NCBI GenBank assembly: GCA_001564275.1
Contig: LKND01000001.1
Location: 37,325 to 101,324 of the forward strand
Length of the DNA stretch: 64,000 bases
Direction: 5' to 3'
DNA from: Natrialbaceae archaeon Tc-Br11_E2g14
Lineage (GTDB): Archaea; Halobacteriota; Halobacteria; Halobacteriales; Natrialbaceae
Below, piece after piece: positions 20,218 through 30,322 of this stretch. The notes beneath the pieces were generated by a model. The model had not been told where the DNA came from, did not search any database, and was given only the letters and a program-made list of their open reading frames with translations. A program made the translations under genes and the position numbers. How positions within the stretch are numbered: the stretch's first letter is position 1; every line of letters starts with the position of its first letter.

Positions 20218-21165
20218 TCAGGTTGGCCGCAGATGTTCACAGTCGCCGGCGCTGACCGTTCGTCGCCCCGCCTCAGTCTCGAGGACCAACGCCCCAGCGT
20301 CCGTGACGTCCAGGGCCTCGCCAACGATGGACGCTGTGCCGACATCGACACGAACCCGCTGACCGAGCGTCGCCGTCAACTCCCGCCAGTCATCCACGAC
20401 TGACCCGAGAGCCGACCGCTGGTGGTGAAATCGCTCGAGGACGTCCTGCACGAACGTTCGTCGATCGATCGTTCCAACCTCGGCCTGGAGGCTCGTCGCG
20501 CCCACTGGCAGCGTCTCCGGGTCGATATTCGCATTGACGCCGATACCGACCACCAACCACTCGACGCGGTCGGTTTCACCCTCCATCTCCGTGAGGATCC
20601 CGGCCAGTTTACGATACCCTCCGTCAGCCTCCGGAACGATCACGTCATTTGGCCACTTGATCGCCGCATCGACGCCCACATCGCGAGCCGCCTGGGTGGT
20701 GGCCACGGCCGCCGCCAGCGTATACAGTGGGGCTCGAGCCGGTGGAATCGTCGGCCGACAGCAGACACTCATCCAGACACCCCCCGAGGGGGCGGTCCAC
20801 TCGCGCTCGAGTCGACCCCGGCCACCGGTCTGTTCGTCGGCGACGACCGCTTGATCGGACGCGCCACGGCCGGCGAGCGTTCGCGCTCGATCGTTCGTAC
20901 TCCCGATCGTCTCGTGGTACTCGACCTCGTAAGGCGCCTCGAGGCCGAACTCGATCGCGGGTGCGGAGAACGCGTCGATCGACCTGCGGTCACCGTCCAA
21001 CGCGTACCCGTCCTCGGTACTCTCGATGTCGAACCCGGCCGCTCGAAGGGTCTCGACGTGCTTCCAGACGGCTGCTCGGGAGATGTCCAGTCTCGTCGCC
21101 AGGTCTGGGCCAGCAACCGGCCCGTCGGCGAGTGCCTCGAGAATGGCTCGTCGCGTCTCGTTCAT
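20218..21165 (-). CDS. birA: Biotin--[acetyl-CoA-carboxylase] ligase / biotin operon repressor
   Basis: N-terminal wHTH 'ILEALADGPVAGPDLATRLDISRAAVWKHVETL' plus 'GSTNDRA', 'QTGGRGRLEREWTAPSGGVWMSV', 'KWPNDVI'. Confidence 0.94.
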   Translation of the reverse strand: MNETRRAILEALADGPVAGPDLATRLDISRAAVWKHVETLRAAGFDIESTEDGYALDGDRRSIDAFSAPAIEFGLEAPYEVEYHETIGSTNDRARTLAGRGASDQAVVADEQTGGRGRLEREWTAPSGGVWMSVCCRPTIPPARAPLYTLAAAVATTQAARDVGVDAAIKWPNDVIVPEADGGYRKLAGILTEMEGETDRVEWLVVGIGVNANIDPETLPVGATSLQAEVGTIDRRTFVQDVLERFHHQRSALGSVVDDWRELTATLGQRVRVDVGTASIVGEALDVTDAGALVLETEAGRRTVSAGDCEHLRPT

Positions 21166-21289
21166 GAGACCAAAAGGAACCGCGGCCCGCTTAAACAGGG
21201 GGTTTCGATCCAGTGACCGACGAATGCCGGGCGTGCCTTCCACTCCTCGGGGGACTGTAGTGGGAATCTCCCGACGAATACCGATTCAC

Positions 21290-21366
21290 ACGGTTTAGTG
21301 TCACTGATTACCAGTGAGCGCCGATACGTGCCTGGCACTCACCGGGAAGAGACGACACTAAACCGT
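21290..21366. repeat. 77-bp long-armed inverted repeat upstream of birA
   Basis: Arms ACGGTTTAGTGTC…CCAGTGAGCGCC and (reverse complement) ACGGTTTAGTGTC…CCGGTGAGTGCC; 13 bp perfect outer arm. Confidence 0.8.
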
Positions 21367-21397
21367 ATCAGCTGTGGGTGTGTCGCGGCACGCGACG

Positions 21398-21519
21398 CTA
21401 TAGTAGCCACTGAACGTCATTGCACACACCCTCACGATACCAGCGCGCAAAACCGGTGATAGACCGGTTCTGAGCCAACTCGTTGTGAGGGTGTGTAAAT
21501 CGTTTCACTTGTTAGTATG
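21398..21519 (+). repeat. MITE-like palindromic element, copy 5
   Basis: 'ctatagtagccactgaacgtcattgcacacaccctcacgatacc…aaccggtgatagaccggttctgagccaactcgttgtgagggtgtg…cgtttcacttgttagta'. Confidence 0.85.
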
Positions 21520-21608
21520 GCATGCCTGTCGTCGCCTCACTGCCGTCTCTTTCTGTCGATTGCCCGTGTCGGGTCGCACACACCGGAAACGGGACGCCGC
21601 AACCAGTA

Positions 21609-22172
21609 TCAACCATCGCCGTACGTGTCGGCCATCGTGTCGGCGAACACCCCCGACTGATCGAAGACGATCGTCACGGCGACGAACGGCTCCTGTGGCT
21701 CGAGGACCCACACGTCAAACGGTGGTGATGCGGAGTCGGCGGTGCGGCTCAGCAGTGGCTCAAGCGGTTTTTTCCCGTCGCGAAACTCGGCGAAGAGGTC
21801 CTGCTGGCCTGACTGTTTCGCGAACGTGTAGACGACGCCGTTGGGACGGCCGTCGGTGTCCTGGGTCACATGGGCGTTCATCGGCTCGCCTGTCCGTCGA
21901 GCCGCCTCGAAACAGGATTGAGCCGCCTGGAACACCGGCTCGTTTGTCCGATGAAAGTGGAACCTGGTGGTCTCGAGGACCCTCGAATCGGCCAGACTCG
22001 GGCCCTCGCCGTCCCAGTCGATCGTCGCCTCGAGTAGCGTTCCCGGCTCGATCTCGGTGGCGAGTTCCTCGTGTGGGACGTAGGTGGGCGCGGCAGATTC
22101 GGCCTCGAGCAATAGCCACTCGTCGTCGTTGCGACCGGGATAGACCCGAAAGCGGCCCTGATCGGCGTCCAT
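21609..22172 (-). CDS. Conserved haloarchaeal protein of unknown function
   Basis: 187-aa acidic ORF 'MDADQGRFRVYPGRNDDEWLLLEAE…'. Confidence 0.75.
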   Translation of the reverse strand: MDADQGRFRVYPGRNDDEWLLLEAESAAPTYVPHEELATEIEPGTLLEATIDWDGEGPSLADSRVLETTRFHFHRTNEPVFQAAQSCFEAARRTGEPMNAHVTQDTDGRPNGVVYTFAKQSGQQDLFAEFRDGKKPLEPLLSRTADSASPPFDVWVLEPQEPFVAVTIVFDQSGVFADTMADTYGDG

Positions 22173-22275
22173 ACCTCGGGTAGGAAGGCACCGGGTTTAA
22201 TCCCGACGAACCACGCACACGTCTGTTCCATCCCCGTGCGTATCGCTTTTGTCCCTCCCGATCGAACCGCTGACC

Positions 22276-22605
22276 ATGCAGTTCTGTGACGACTGCGGCT
22301 CGATGATGAAGGCCGACGGCGAGGTCATGGTCTGTACGAACGAGGCCTGTGAGGTCGCGACGGCTCGAGATCGGGAGCAGGAGGCGGCGTTCGTTACGAC
22401 GGAGTCCCAGACGTTCGACGACGTGATCGAGTCCGACGAAGACGCCAACTTCGAGGGGAAGCCCAAGGCCACGGACGTACGATGTGACGAATGTGGGGTC
22501 GAGGAGGCCTGGTACACGATCAAACAGACCGCCTCGGCCGACGAACCACCGACGCGGTTCTTCAAGTGCACCGGCTGTGGGTATCGCTGGCGGGAGTACA
22601 ACTGA
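22276..22605 (+). CDS. Transcription factor S-like (TFS/RPA12-type) zinc-ribbon protein
   Basis: 'MQFCDDCGSMMKADGEVMVCTN' and C-terminal ribbon 'CDECGVEEAWYTIKQTASADEPPTRFFKCTGCGYRWREYN'. Confidence 0.93.
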   Translation: MQFCDDCGSMMKADGEVMVCTNEACEVATARDREQEAAFVTTESQTFDDVIESDEDANFEGKPKATDVRCDECGVEEAWYTIKQTASADEPPTRFFKCTGCGYRWREYN

Positions 22606-22746
22606 GCCGGCAACGCGCCCACTGTTCCCGTGAACGAGATCTCGAGCGAACTGGATCGTTGGGAATACCTCACATTGAGGGGGTTGTGATCCTTGGATAC
22701 ACACCCGGCAAGTCTCCTTTTGATGGCTCAGTGAAGGGGACCCTGT

Positions 22747-23223
22747 ATGTCAACAGACACGGCCACTTCGACGGTCGGCGAACGCGAATCGCTCCCCGGA
22801 AACTGGAAAGCCGGCGTCACCGCCGGACTCCTCGGTGGACTCGTCTTCGGAGCCATGATGACGATGGAGATGACCAACATCATCGAGATGGCGATCCCGG
22901 TCATGTACGGGATCGAGGGCCCAGCGGGCGAAATCGGCTGGGTTATTCACATGGCACACGCCGCTATCCTCGGGGTCGTCTTCGCCGCGGTCGTGGGCTT
23001 CACCGGCCTCGAAAACGAATCGGCGCAGAAACTCGTCGCGGTCGGAATCGGTTACGGACTCATCCTCACGGTCGTCCTCGCATGGATCGTCATGCCGGCG
23101 TGGGTCGGGGCGATGGGTCCGATGGACCCGCCGGTACCCGACGTGAACCCGATGAGCGCCGTCGGACACGCCGTCTACGGCGCGATCCTGGGCGGCCTCT
23201 ACTACGCCATCGAGGACGTTTAG
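22747..23223 (+). CDS. Small polytopic membrane protein (haloarchaeal)
   Basis: 158-aa ORF with about four TM helices and Gly-rich turns. Confidence 0.75.
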   Translation: MSTDTATSTVGERESLPGNWKAGVTAGLLGGLVFGAMMTMEMTNIIEMAIPVMYGIEGPAGEIGWVIHMAHAAILGVVFAAVVGFTGLENESAQKLVAVGIGYGLILTVVLAWIVMPAWVGAMGPMDPPVPDVNPMSAVGHAVYGAILGGLYYAIEDV

Positions 23224-23347
23224 TGGTCTGATCGGGACGGATGGAGTGGGGCGATTGCCTTATTGAGCGGATCATCCCTCACGAAAGACAATTGCTCTGG
23301 CAAACATTCGTTGGGTACTGGGGTTTTTGACGCGGCCGGTAGAGTAT

Positions 23348-26044
23348 ATGGGTATGCGATTGCACAACAGGGAGGTTCGCCAGGACGTTCGCGAACTCGG
23401 GGCCTTACTCGGGGACGTCCTCGAGGATCAGACGTCTCGAAGCGCCTTCGAAACGGTCGAATCCTGCCGAACGGCCGCCATCGATTACCGGTCCGGGGAA
23501 CTCGAGTCGCGTGAACCACTCGAGACTGAACTCGAGAAACTCTCTCCACATCAACAGCGGACGGTCGCCCGTGCCTTTACCACCTATTTCGAACTGATCA
23601 ATCTCGCCGAGGAGCGCGAACGGGTCCGATCGATTCGCACTGGCTCCCAGGAGGGAACACTGGACGATAGCCTCGAGGCCGCAGCAGCCGAACTGTCGGA
23701 GGCTAACCCGGAGACTGTCGAGGGTATCCTCGAGGACGTGCTGATCGAACCGACGTTCACCGCTCACCCGACCGAGGCCCGTCGCAAGACCGTCAAGGCC
23801 AAGCTTCGTTCGGTGGCGACCCACCTCGAGACGCTCGACGAACACCTGCTAACGGACAAAGAGCGCGAGCAGGTCTGGCGTGACGTCGACGCCGAGGTCA
23901 CGAGTCTCTGGCAGACCCCACAGGTGCGAAAGCGACAACCGGAACCAGAAGACGAGGCGCGCAACGTCCAGTGGTACCTCGAGAACACGCTCTTCGACGT
24001 CGTGGGCGAGGTCTACGACGAACTCGCCGACGCGCTGGACGAGGAGTTCGACACCACGCTCGACGTGCCGAAACTGTTCGAGTTCCGCTCGTGGGCCGGC
24101 AGCGACCGCGACGGCAACCCCTACGTGACGCCCGACGTCACCGCGAACACGCTGGAGCGACAGCGCGACGTCGTCATCGACCGGTACCGGGACAAACTCA
24201 AGCGCCTTTCGGGCGTCCTCAGCCAGGACGGTAGCCGCATCGCCACTGGCAGTTCCTTCGATGTCTCCCTCGAGCGCGACCGTGAACGGCTTCCAGGCAG
24301 TGCGAAGACCGCGACCGAGCGCTATCCGGGCGAGCCCTACCGCCAGAAGCTCAAGCTCATGCGCGAGCGCCTCGAGCGCGTGGGCGACGTGCGACCCGGG
24401 GGGTACGACGACGGGGACGAACTCGTCGAGGACCTGACGGTGATCGGCCAGAGCCTTCGCGAGAACGGTGCCGAAACGGTCGTCGAGGCCCACGTCGACC
24501 CCCTTCGGCGACAGGTCGCGACGTTCGGGCTCTCACTGGCAAGTCTCGACCTCCGGGACCACCGGGAAAACCACACCGACGCAATCGACGAGGTCCTCGC
24601 TCGGGAGGGCATCGAGTACAAATCCCTCACTGAGGACGAGCGGGTCGAGCTGCTCACGGATGCCGTCCTGCAGGAGCAACCGATCGTCGATCTGAGCCAG
24701 ACCGCGGATCTCACCGACACCTCAGCCAGGGTCGTCACCCTGTTCGACAGTCTCGCGGGTTGGCAACGGGAGTACGGTGTCGAGGCCATCGACACCTACT
24801 GCATCTCGATGAACAACGAACCCTCCCACGCACTCGAGGTGCTCTTCCTCGCCGATCAGGCCGGCATCGTCGACCTCCCCGAACACTGTGGGATCGACAT
24901 CGTCCCCCTGCTCGAGACGGAGTACGCCCTCTCGGGTGCCCGCCGCATCATGGGCACGCTGTTCGAGAACGAGGCCTACTCGCAGGTGCTCGAGGCCCGT
25001 GGCCGCACCCAGGAGATCATGCTCGGTTACTCGGACTCCAACAAGGAAAACGGCTTTCTGGCGGCGAACTGGTCGCTCTACAAGAACCAGCGCCAACTGG
25101 CAGAAATCTGCACCGACCACGACGTTACTATGCGCCTGTTCCACGGTCGTGGGGGCTCGATCTCCCGCGGTGGTGGACCGATGGGCGAGGCGCTGCTCGC
25201 CTTGCCCAACAGTACCGTGACGGGGCAGGTCAAGTTCACCGAACAGGGTGAGGCCATCGCCGAGAAGTACGGTAATCCGCGAATCGCCGAACGCAACATC
25301 GAGCAGATGCTCAACGCACAGTTGCGATCGCGCAAGCAGGCGATCGAGACCCCCGAAGAGCGCGTCGATGACGAGTGGGTCGAGGCGATGGACCGGATGG
25401 CCGACGCCGCTCGCCGGGAATACCGCGATTTGCTCGAGAGCGACGGTTTCGTTCAGTACTTCGAGCAGGCCACGCCGATCACGGTCATCGAGGATCTCGA
25501 CCTCGGGTCCCGGCCGGCCTCGCGAAGTGGCGAGCGTACCGTCGAGGACTTGCGGGCGATCCCGTGGGTGTTCTCCTGGACACAGGCCCGGTGTATCTTG
25601 CCGGGTTGGTACGCCATTGGGGCGGGCATCGACGCCTATCTCGAGGACGGGGGCGACGTCGAGACGCTCCAGACGATGTACGACGAGTGGCCGTTCTTCC
25701 GGACAACCCTCGACAACGCCGCGCTCTCGCTCTCACGGACCGAACTCGAGATCGCGAATCGGTATGCCGACCTCGCGACGGCCGACCTGCGCGAACGATT
25801 CTTTCCGCGGATCAGTACCGAGTACGACCGTGTCGTGGAACTGATCACGACGATCGGGCGACGGGAGGAACTGCACACCCGCGACTGGATGGGTGAGAAC
25901 CTCGAGCGACGCAACCCGTACGTCGATCCGTTGAACCTCCTCCAGACGGACCTCTTGAATCGCACACACCGAACGGACGTCGAGGAACGAACCTTACGGC
26001 TGACGGTCAAGGGGATCGCCGCGGGGATGAAAAACACTGGGTGA
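23348..26044 (+). CDS. ppc: Phosphoenolpyruvate carboxylase
   Basis: 'TAHPTEARRKTVKAKL', 'GSDRDGNPYVT', 'MLGYSDSNKENGFLAANWSLYKNQ', 'FHGRGGSISRGGGP'. Confidence 0.96.
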   Translation: MGMRLHNREVRQDVRELGALLGDVLEDQTSRSAFETVESCRTAAIDYRSGELESREPLETELEKLSPHQQRTVARAFTTYFELINLAEERERVRSIRTGSQEGTLDDSLEAAAAELSEANPETVEGILEDVLIEPTFTAHPTEARRKTVKAKLRSVATHLETLDEHLLTDKEREQVWRDVDAEVTSLWQTPQVRKRQPEPEDEARNVQWYLENTLFDVVGEVYDELADALDEEFDTTLDVPKLFEFRSWAGSDRDGNPYVTPDVTANTLERQRDVVIDRYRDKLKRLSGVLSQDGSRIATGSSFDVSLERDRERLPGSAKTATERYPGEPYRQKLKLMRERLERVGDVRPGGYDDGDELVEDLTVIGQSLRENGAETVVEAHVDPLRRQVATFGLSLASLDLRDHRENHTDAIDEVLAREGIEYKSLTEDERVELLTDAVLQEQPIVDLSQTADLTDTSARVVTLFDSLAGWQREYGVEAIDTYCISMNNEPSHALEVLFLADQAGIVDLPEHCGIDIVPLLETEYALSGARRIMGTLFENEAYSQVLEARGRTQEIMLGYSDSNKENGFLAANWSLYKNQRQLAEICTDHDVTMRLFHGRGGSISRGGGPMGEALLALPNSTVTGQVKFTEQGEAIAEKYGNPRIAERNIEQMLNAQLRSRKQAIETPEERVDDEWVEAMDRMADAARREYRDLLESDGFVQYFEQATPITVIEDLDLGSRPASRSGERTVEDLRAIPWVFSWTQARCILPGWYAIGAGIDAYLEDGGDVETLQTMYDEWPFFRTTLDNAALSLSRTELEIANRYADLATADLRERFFPRISTEYDRVVELITTIGRREELHTRDWMGENLERRNPYVDPLNLLQTDLLNRTHRTDVEERTLRLTVKGIAAGMKNTG

Positions 26045-26157
26045 GAGCGGTCCGTCCCCATTCCGTGTCTGGGACCGTTTTACGAGTACTACCTGCGTTA
26101 TACGGTGAATGTCCGGTTCCCGTACTGTTATGCGGAGCGTGTCCTATCCTCCGCTGG

Positions 26158-27468
26158 ATGCGACTGTCTGACAAACAGCATAGACGAACGGTGCTCCTGG
26201 GGAGTATCGGGACGCTAACGATGATGGCGGGGTGTCTCGGATCTGACGACAGCGGTGATGAGTCATCAGCGGACACCGATGCCACGGACGATACCGTCGA
26301 TGACGACAGCGACGCGGAAGAATCCGGGATGACCGACGGGGAGGGAGATGACGACGCCTCACTGGATGACGCCCTGCACTTCGGCGACTCGTCGACCAGT
26401 TGGCCGCGGGGATTGGCCGACCACTCGAACAGTGGGTATCTCCCCGGACCCACGGAATCGATGACATCGTTCGAGCGGGGGCTCGAGATAGAGGCGGCTG
26501 TCGAGACGGCGTACCCACGATACGTTTTCGAGGGGGAGCGGCTGTATTCGGCGTTCGGTGACGGCACGGTTCGGGTGTACGACACGGGGGGCGAGGAGCA
26601 CTGGGAACGCTCCAGTGACGTGGCGGTTGGACCATATGTTGAGGGGGATGTCGTATACGCGATAACGAGCGATGACCAACTCGTTGCCTTCGATGCCGCG
26701 TCTGGCGATCAAGAGTGGATACGCCCAGCCCCGGACGACTGGGAGTACGCTGACGCTGCCGTTGTCGACGGTCGAGTGTACGGACTGCTACGCCGAGGCC
26801 CCAGTGACTACGTCGCCGGGGAATACGATATTGCGAACGACGAAGTGACGTGGGAAAGCGACCAGGTTGACGAAGAGCCACAGGAATTACTCATCACTGA
26901 CGGAACCCTCGTCGTCCGGGAAACGGGAAGCTTTCACACGGGAGTGCGCGCCATCGACATTGGAGAGGAGACGCCACGCTGGGCGGCCGAACTCGAGGCA
27001 CAGTCGATGCTCGTCGGCGGGGAGCTTCTTTACGGACTCGAGCTACCAGGCGGTGTCGACGCGGATACCGAAATCCATGCACTCTCGATGGCGGATGGAA
27101 CCCACCGCTGGTCGGTGGCTGGAAGCGACGAACTCGATCCTGAGACGACGGTAACCGATGGTGATCGACTCTACTGTGCTACTGACGAAGGATACCGTGC
27201 TCTCGATGGGGAAACGGGTGAGGTGGCCTGGACGTTCCAGTTGGAAAACCAGGTCAGCGCTGGACCGTTCGTTACCGACGTGACGCTCTATCTGGCCGAA
27301 GACGCTCGAGTGTATGCACTCGACCCATCGGATGGCTCGGAATTGGGCACGGACACCGTCAGTGATCTCTCAGCCGTGACCACGTTGACTGGCTACCGCG
27401 ATCGGCTGTGGGTTGGCGGAGAATCCAGGGCAGCGGGCCGCGACCTCATCGCCCTCGAGCAGCCATAG
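26158..27468 (+). CDS. Lipoprotein with PQQ-binding-like beta-propeller repeats
   Basis: Lipobox 'TMMAGCLG', acidic linker, repeated 'YDTGGEEHWERS', 'FDAASGDQEWI', 'LDGETGEVAWTF' blades. Confidence 0.88.
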   Translation: MRLSDKQHRRTVLLGSIGTLTMMAGCLGSDDSGDESSADTDATDDTVDDDSDAEESGMTDGEGDDDASLDDALHFGDSSTSWPRGLADHSNSGYLPGPTESMTSFERGLEIEAAVETAYPRYVFEGERLYSAFGDGTVRVYDTGGEEHWERSSDVAVGPYVEGDVVYAITSDDQLVAFDAASGDQEWIRPAPDDWEYADAAVVDGRVYGLLRRGPSDYVAGEYDIANDEVTWESDQVDEEPQELLITDGTLVVRETGSFHTGVRAIDIGEETPRWAAELEAQSMLVGGELLYGLELPGGVDADTEIHALSMADGTHRWSVAGSDELDPETTVTDGDRLYCATDEGYRALDGETGEVAWTFQLENQVSAGPFVTDVTLYLAEDARVYALDPSDGSELGTDTVSDLSAVTTLTGYRDRLWVGGESRAAGRDLIALEQP

Positions 27469-27576
27469 GGATTTGCTGTAGGTATCACGGACCGCTGTGA
27501 AAGGGTGGGCCGGCCAGTAAACCGTGACTACAAAGCATCTCAGACCGGCCGAAAGAGCGTCTCGAACGTCGAACAC

Positions 27577-28527
27577 CTATTCCACCGTCGGCACGACCAC
27601 GGAGTCGAGGACGGCGTCGACGATCTGTGACTTCTTGACCTCGTTGACAGTCGCATCGGGTGTCAACACCAGGCGGTGGGCCATCACGGGGTGGGCCACC
27701 CGTTTGATGTCGTCCGGAGTCACGAAGTCACGGCCGGAGATGGTCGCATGGGCGCGAGCGGCCTCGAAGAACCGCTGAGTCCCACGCGGGGAGACGCCGA
27801 CGTCGACGCGACCGTCGTTGCGGGTTTCGCGGGCGAGCGCCACGACGTATTCGAGCAGATCCTGATCGACGGTCACGTCCTCGGACACCTGACGGAGTTC
27901 GGTGACGTGCTCGGGTTCGAATACGCGCTCGACCGAGGGGCTCATCTCGTCACGGCCGGCCCGCCGCTCGAGCAGTTCGATTTCACCCGCCTCGTCGGGG
28001 TAGCCCATCGAGGTTTTCACCAGGAAGCGGTCGACCTGGGCCTCCGGGAGCGGGAACGTCCCCTCCTGTTCGACGGGGTTCTGAGTCGCGATGACGAAGA
28101 ACGGCTTGGGCAGCTGTCGGGTTTCACCGTCGGTCGTCACCTGTCCCTCCTCCATCGCCTCGAGCAGCGCAGCCTGGGTCTTCGGTGGCGCCCGGTTGAT
28201 CTCGTCGGCGAGGACGATGTTGGCGAAGATGGGCCCCTCGTTGAACTCGAACTCCCGGTCCTGTTCGTTGAACACGTGGGTGCCCGTGACGTCCGAGGGG
28301 AGGAGATCGGGTGTGAACTGGATCCGCGAGAACGAGAGCCCGAGTGCGTCGGCCACGCTGCGGGCGGTCAAGGTTTTGCCCGTGCCGGGAACATCCTCGA
28401 GGAGGACGTGTCCACGGCCGACGACGCCGAGCAGCACGGTTTCGAGAAATTCGCGGTCACAGATGACCGCATCGCTAATGGCATCGAGTACGGCTTCGCA
28501 CTCCTCGCTGGCCTGAGTGACGTCCAT
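27577..28527 (-). CDS. MoxR-family AAA ATPase
   Basis: 'VLLEDVPGTGKTLTARSVADALGLSFSRIQFTPDLLPSDVTG', 'VLADEINRAPPKTQAALLEAMEE'; alternative start at 28554. Confidence 0.93.
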   Translation of the reverse strand: MDVTQASEECEAVLDAISDAVICDREFLETVLLGVVGRGHVLLEDVPGTGKTLTARSVADALGLSFSRIQFTPDLLPSDVTGTHVFNEQDREFEFNEGPIFANIVLADEINRAPPKTQAALLEAMEEGQVTTDGETRQLPKPFFVIATQNPVEQEGTFPLPEAQVDRFLVKTSMGYPDEAGEIELLERRAGRDEMSPSVERVFEPEHVTELRQVSEDVTVDQDLLEYVVALARETRNDGRVDVGVSPRGTQRFFEAARAHATISGRDFVTPDDIKRVAHPVMAHRLVLTPDATVNEVKKSQIVDAVLDSVVVPTVE

Positions 28528-28684
28528 GCCGAGTGCGTCGAATCCCCCGGGCATATTTCTTCTGCTTCTGTCACGTTTTCGAGTGCCAGCTCGAGGGTTG
28601 GAAGAGGCGTGGTGAACGTGGGGCCGTGCCATGGACGCGCCAAACCGAAACGGCTAAAATCGTCACCCGGGTAGAGTGAGGTGG

Positions 28685-28769
28685 GCCGAGATAGCCTAGC
28701 CCGGCCAAGGCGGCAGATTCGAAATCTGCTGTCCCCACGGACACGGGAGTTCAAATCTCCCTCTCGGCG
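28685..28769 (+). tRNA. tRNA-Ser (anticodon CGA)
   Basis: Acceptor GCCGAGA/TCTCGGC, anticodon arm GCAGA-TTCGAAA-TCTGC, long variable arm, T arm GGGAG-TTCAAAT-CTCCC. Confidence 0.95.
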
Positions 28770-28871
28770 TTTTCAGACGACATCACCAACCAGCTGGGCG
28801 GACGAGTTCACCGCAGTCCCCGCCGTCGAATCTCCGGTGCTCGAGCCAGGTGACCTGCGGCCGAACCCCAC

Positions 28872-29186
28872 CTACATTCCCATGTCGTCTGCTGCTTCGG
28901 GAACCGGCAACGTGTAGGGGTCGACGCCGAGTACCTCCCCAGCGTGGTCGAGTGCCATGTCGAAGCCGTAGTACCGCTCGAGTTCGTCGCCATCGGCCGT
29001 CGGTCGGACCTTGAGCATGGCATACCCATCGAGGTTCTGGGCGATGGCGGCGGTGGCCCCATCTCGCTCGAACGTCAGCAGCCGTTCGGTTTCGGTCTCG
29101 CGGTAGGTTGCGGTGATGTTATTCGCTTGTGCCTCGTGGGTCGCTGGGGCTGTCGATTCGGGGTTCGACCCCTGTTCGTCACTCAT
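28872..29186 (-). CDS. Conserved haloarchaeal protein of unknown function
   Basis: 'MSDEQGSNPESTAPATHEAQANNITATYRETETERLLTFERDGATAAIAQNLDGYAMLKVRPTADGDELERYYGFDMALDHAGEVLGVDPYTLPVPEAADDMGM'. Confidence 0.75.
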   Translation of the reverse strand: MSDEQGSNPESTAPATHEAQANNITATYRETETERLLTFERDGATAAIAQNLDGYAMLKVRPTADGDELERYYGFDMALDHAGEVLGVDPYTLPVPEAADDMGM

Positions 29187-29322
29187 GGCTGTCGCTTGGA
29201 CCTCGACCGTCTGGAAGCTATCGGTTCCTGCAACGCACAACGCGACTCCACAAGGGGTGGAAGACGGTCGAATTGACGGTGACCCGGCGATTTATCTGCC
29301 CCTGTGGTGTTCGTTCAACTGT

Positions 29323-30282
29323 ATGGACATTGGCGTACACACCCCACCACTGTACGGTGAACCGCTCGAGGAGGCGCTGGGCTATCTCGCTGACAAGGGC
29401 GTGAGCGCGATCGAACCCGGTGTCGGCGGCTACCCGGGAGATACGCATCTTCCCCGAGGGGAGTATCTCGACGACGAGGATGCCCAGGCCGAACTCCACG
29501 CACTGCTCGAGGACCACGAGATTCGTCTGAGCGCGCTCGCGACACACAACAACCCGCTCCATCCGGACGAGGACCGGGCCGCAAGCGCCGATACCGAACT
29601 GCGGGAGGCGATCCGGTTGGCCGACCAGCTCGACGTTGGCACGATCACCTGCTTTTCGGGGCTTCCCGCGGGGGGACCGGCCGACCAGGTGCCAAACTGG
29701 GTGACGGCCCCCTGGCCGGCCGAACACGCTGACGCCCACGAGTACCAGTGGGACGTCGCCACGACGTACTGGCGCGATCTCGCCGACCACGCCGAGGCCC
29801 ACGATGTCGACGTCGCTATCGAGATGCACCCGAACATGCTGGTGTACGAACCGACCGGCATGGAACGTCTTCGAGCGGCGACGAACGACCGAATCGGGGC
29901 GAACTTCGACCCATCGCACCTCTACTGGCAAGGGATCTCGATCACCGACGCCATCCGCTATCTGGGGGACGCGATCCACCACGTCCACGCCAAAGACACA
30001 CGCGTCTACGAGGAGGAATCACGGGTGAAGGGCGTTCTCGACACGACGGCGTACGACGACGAGCCAAACCGGTCGTGGCTCTTCCGCTCTGTTGGCTACG
30101 GTCACGGCGAGGAACACTGGAAAGATATCGTCTCGACGCTCCGAATGGTCGGCTACGACGATGTCCTGAGTATCGAACACGAGGACTCGCTCACGAGTTC
30201 GACCGAGGGCCTCGAGAAAGCCATCGAACTCCTCCAGCGGGCCATCTTCGCGGACCAGCCGGGGGAGGCCTACTGGGCGTGA
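29323..30282 (+). CDS. Sugar phosphate isomerase/epimerase
   Basis: 'IEPGVGGYPGDTHL', 'VAIEMHPNMLVYEP', 'GANFDPSHLYWQG', 'HVHAKDTRVYEEESRVKG'. Confidence 0.92.
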   Translation: MDIGVHTPPLYGEPLEEALGYLADKGVSAIEPGVGGYPGDTHLPRGEYLDDEDAQAELHALLEDHEIRLSALATHNNPLHPDEDRAASADTELREAIRLADQLDVGTITCFSGLPAGGPADQVPNWVTAPWPAEHADAHEYQWDVATTYWRDLADHAEAHDVDVAIEMHPNMLVYEPTGMERLRAATNDRIGANFDPSHLYWQGISITDAIRYLGDAIHHVHAKDTRVYEEESRVKGVLDTTAYDDEPNRSWLFRSVGYGHGEEHWKDIVSTLRMVGYDDVLSIEHEDSLTSSTEGLEKAIELLQRAIFADQPGEAYWA

Positions 30283-30322
30283 GGCGAGGCTGCTAGTCCC
30301 TCGAGAGCCAGAATTCGAAGAC

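Noticed and set aside
28685-28769. tRNA-Ser as a possible integration site for a genomic island
   Set aside because: No integrase, no 3' tRNA fragment duplication and ordinary genes on both sides
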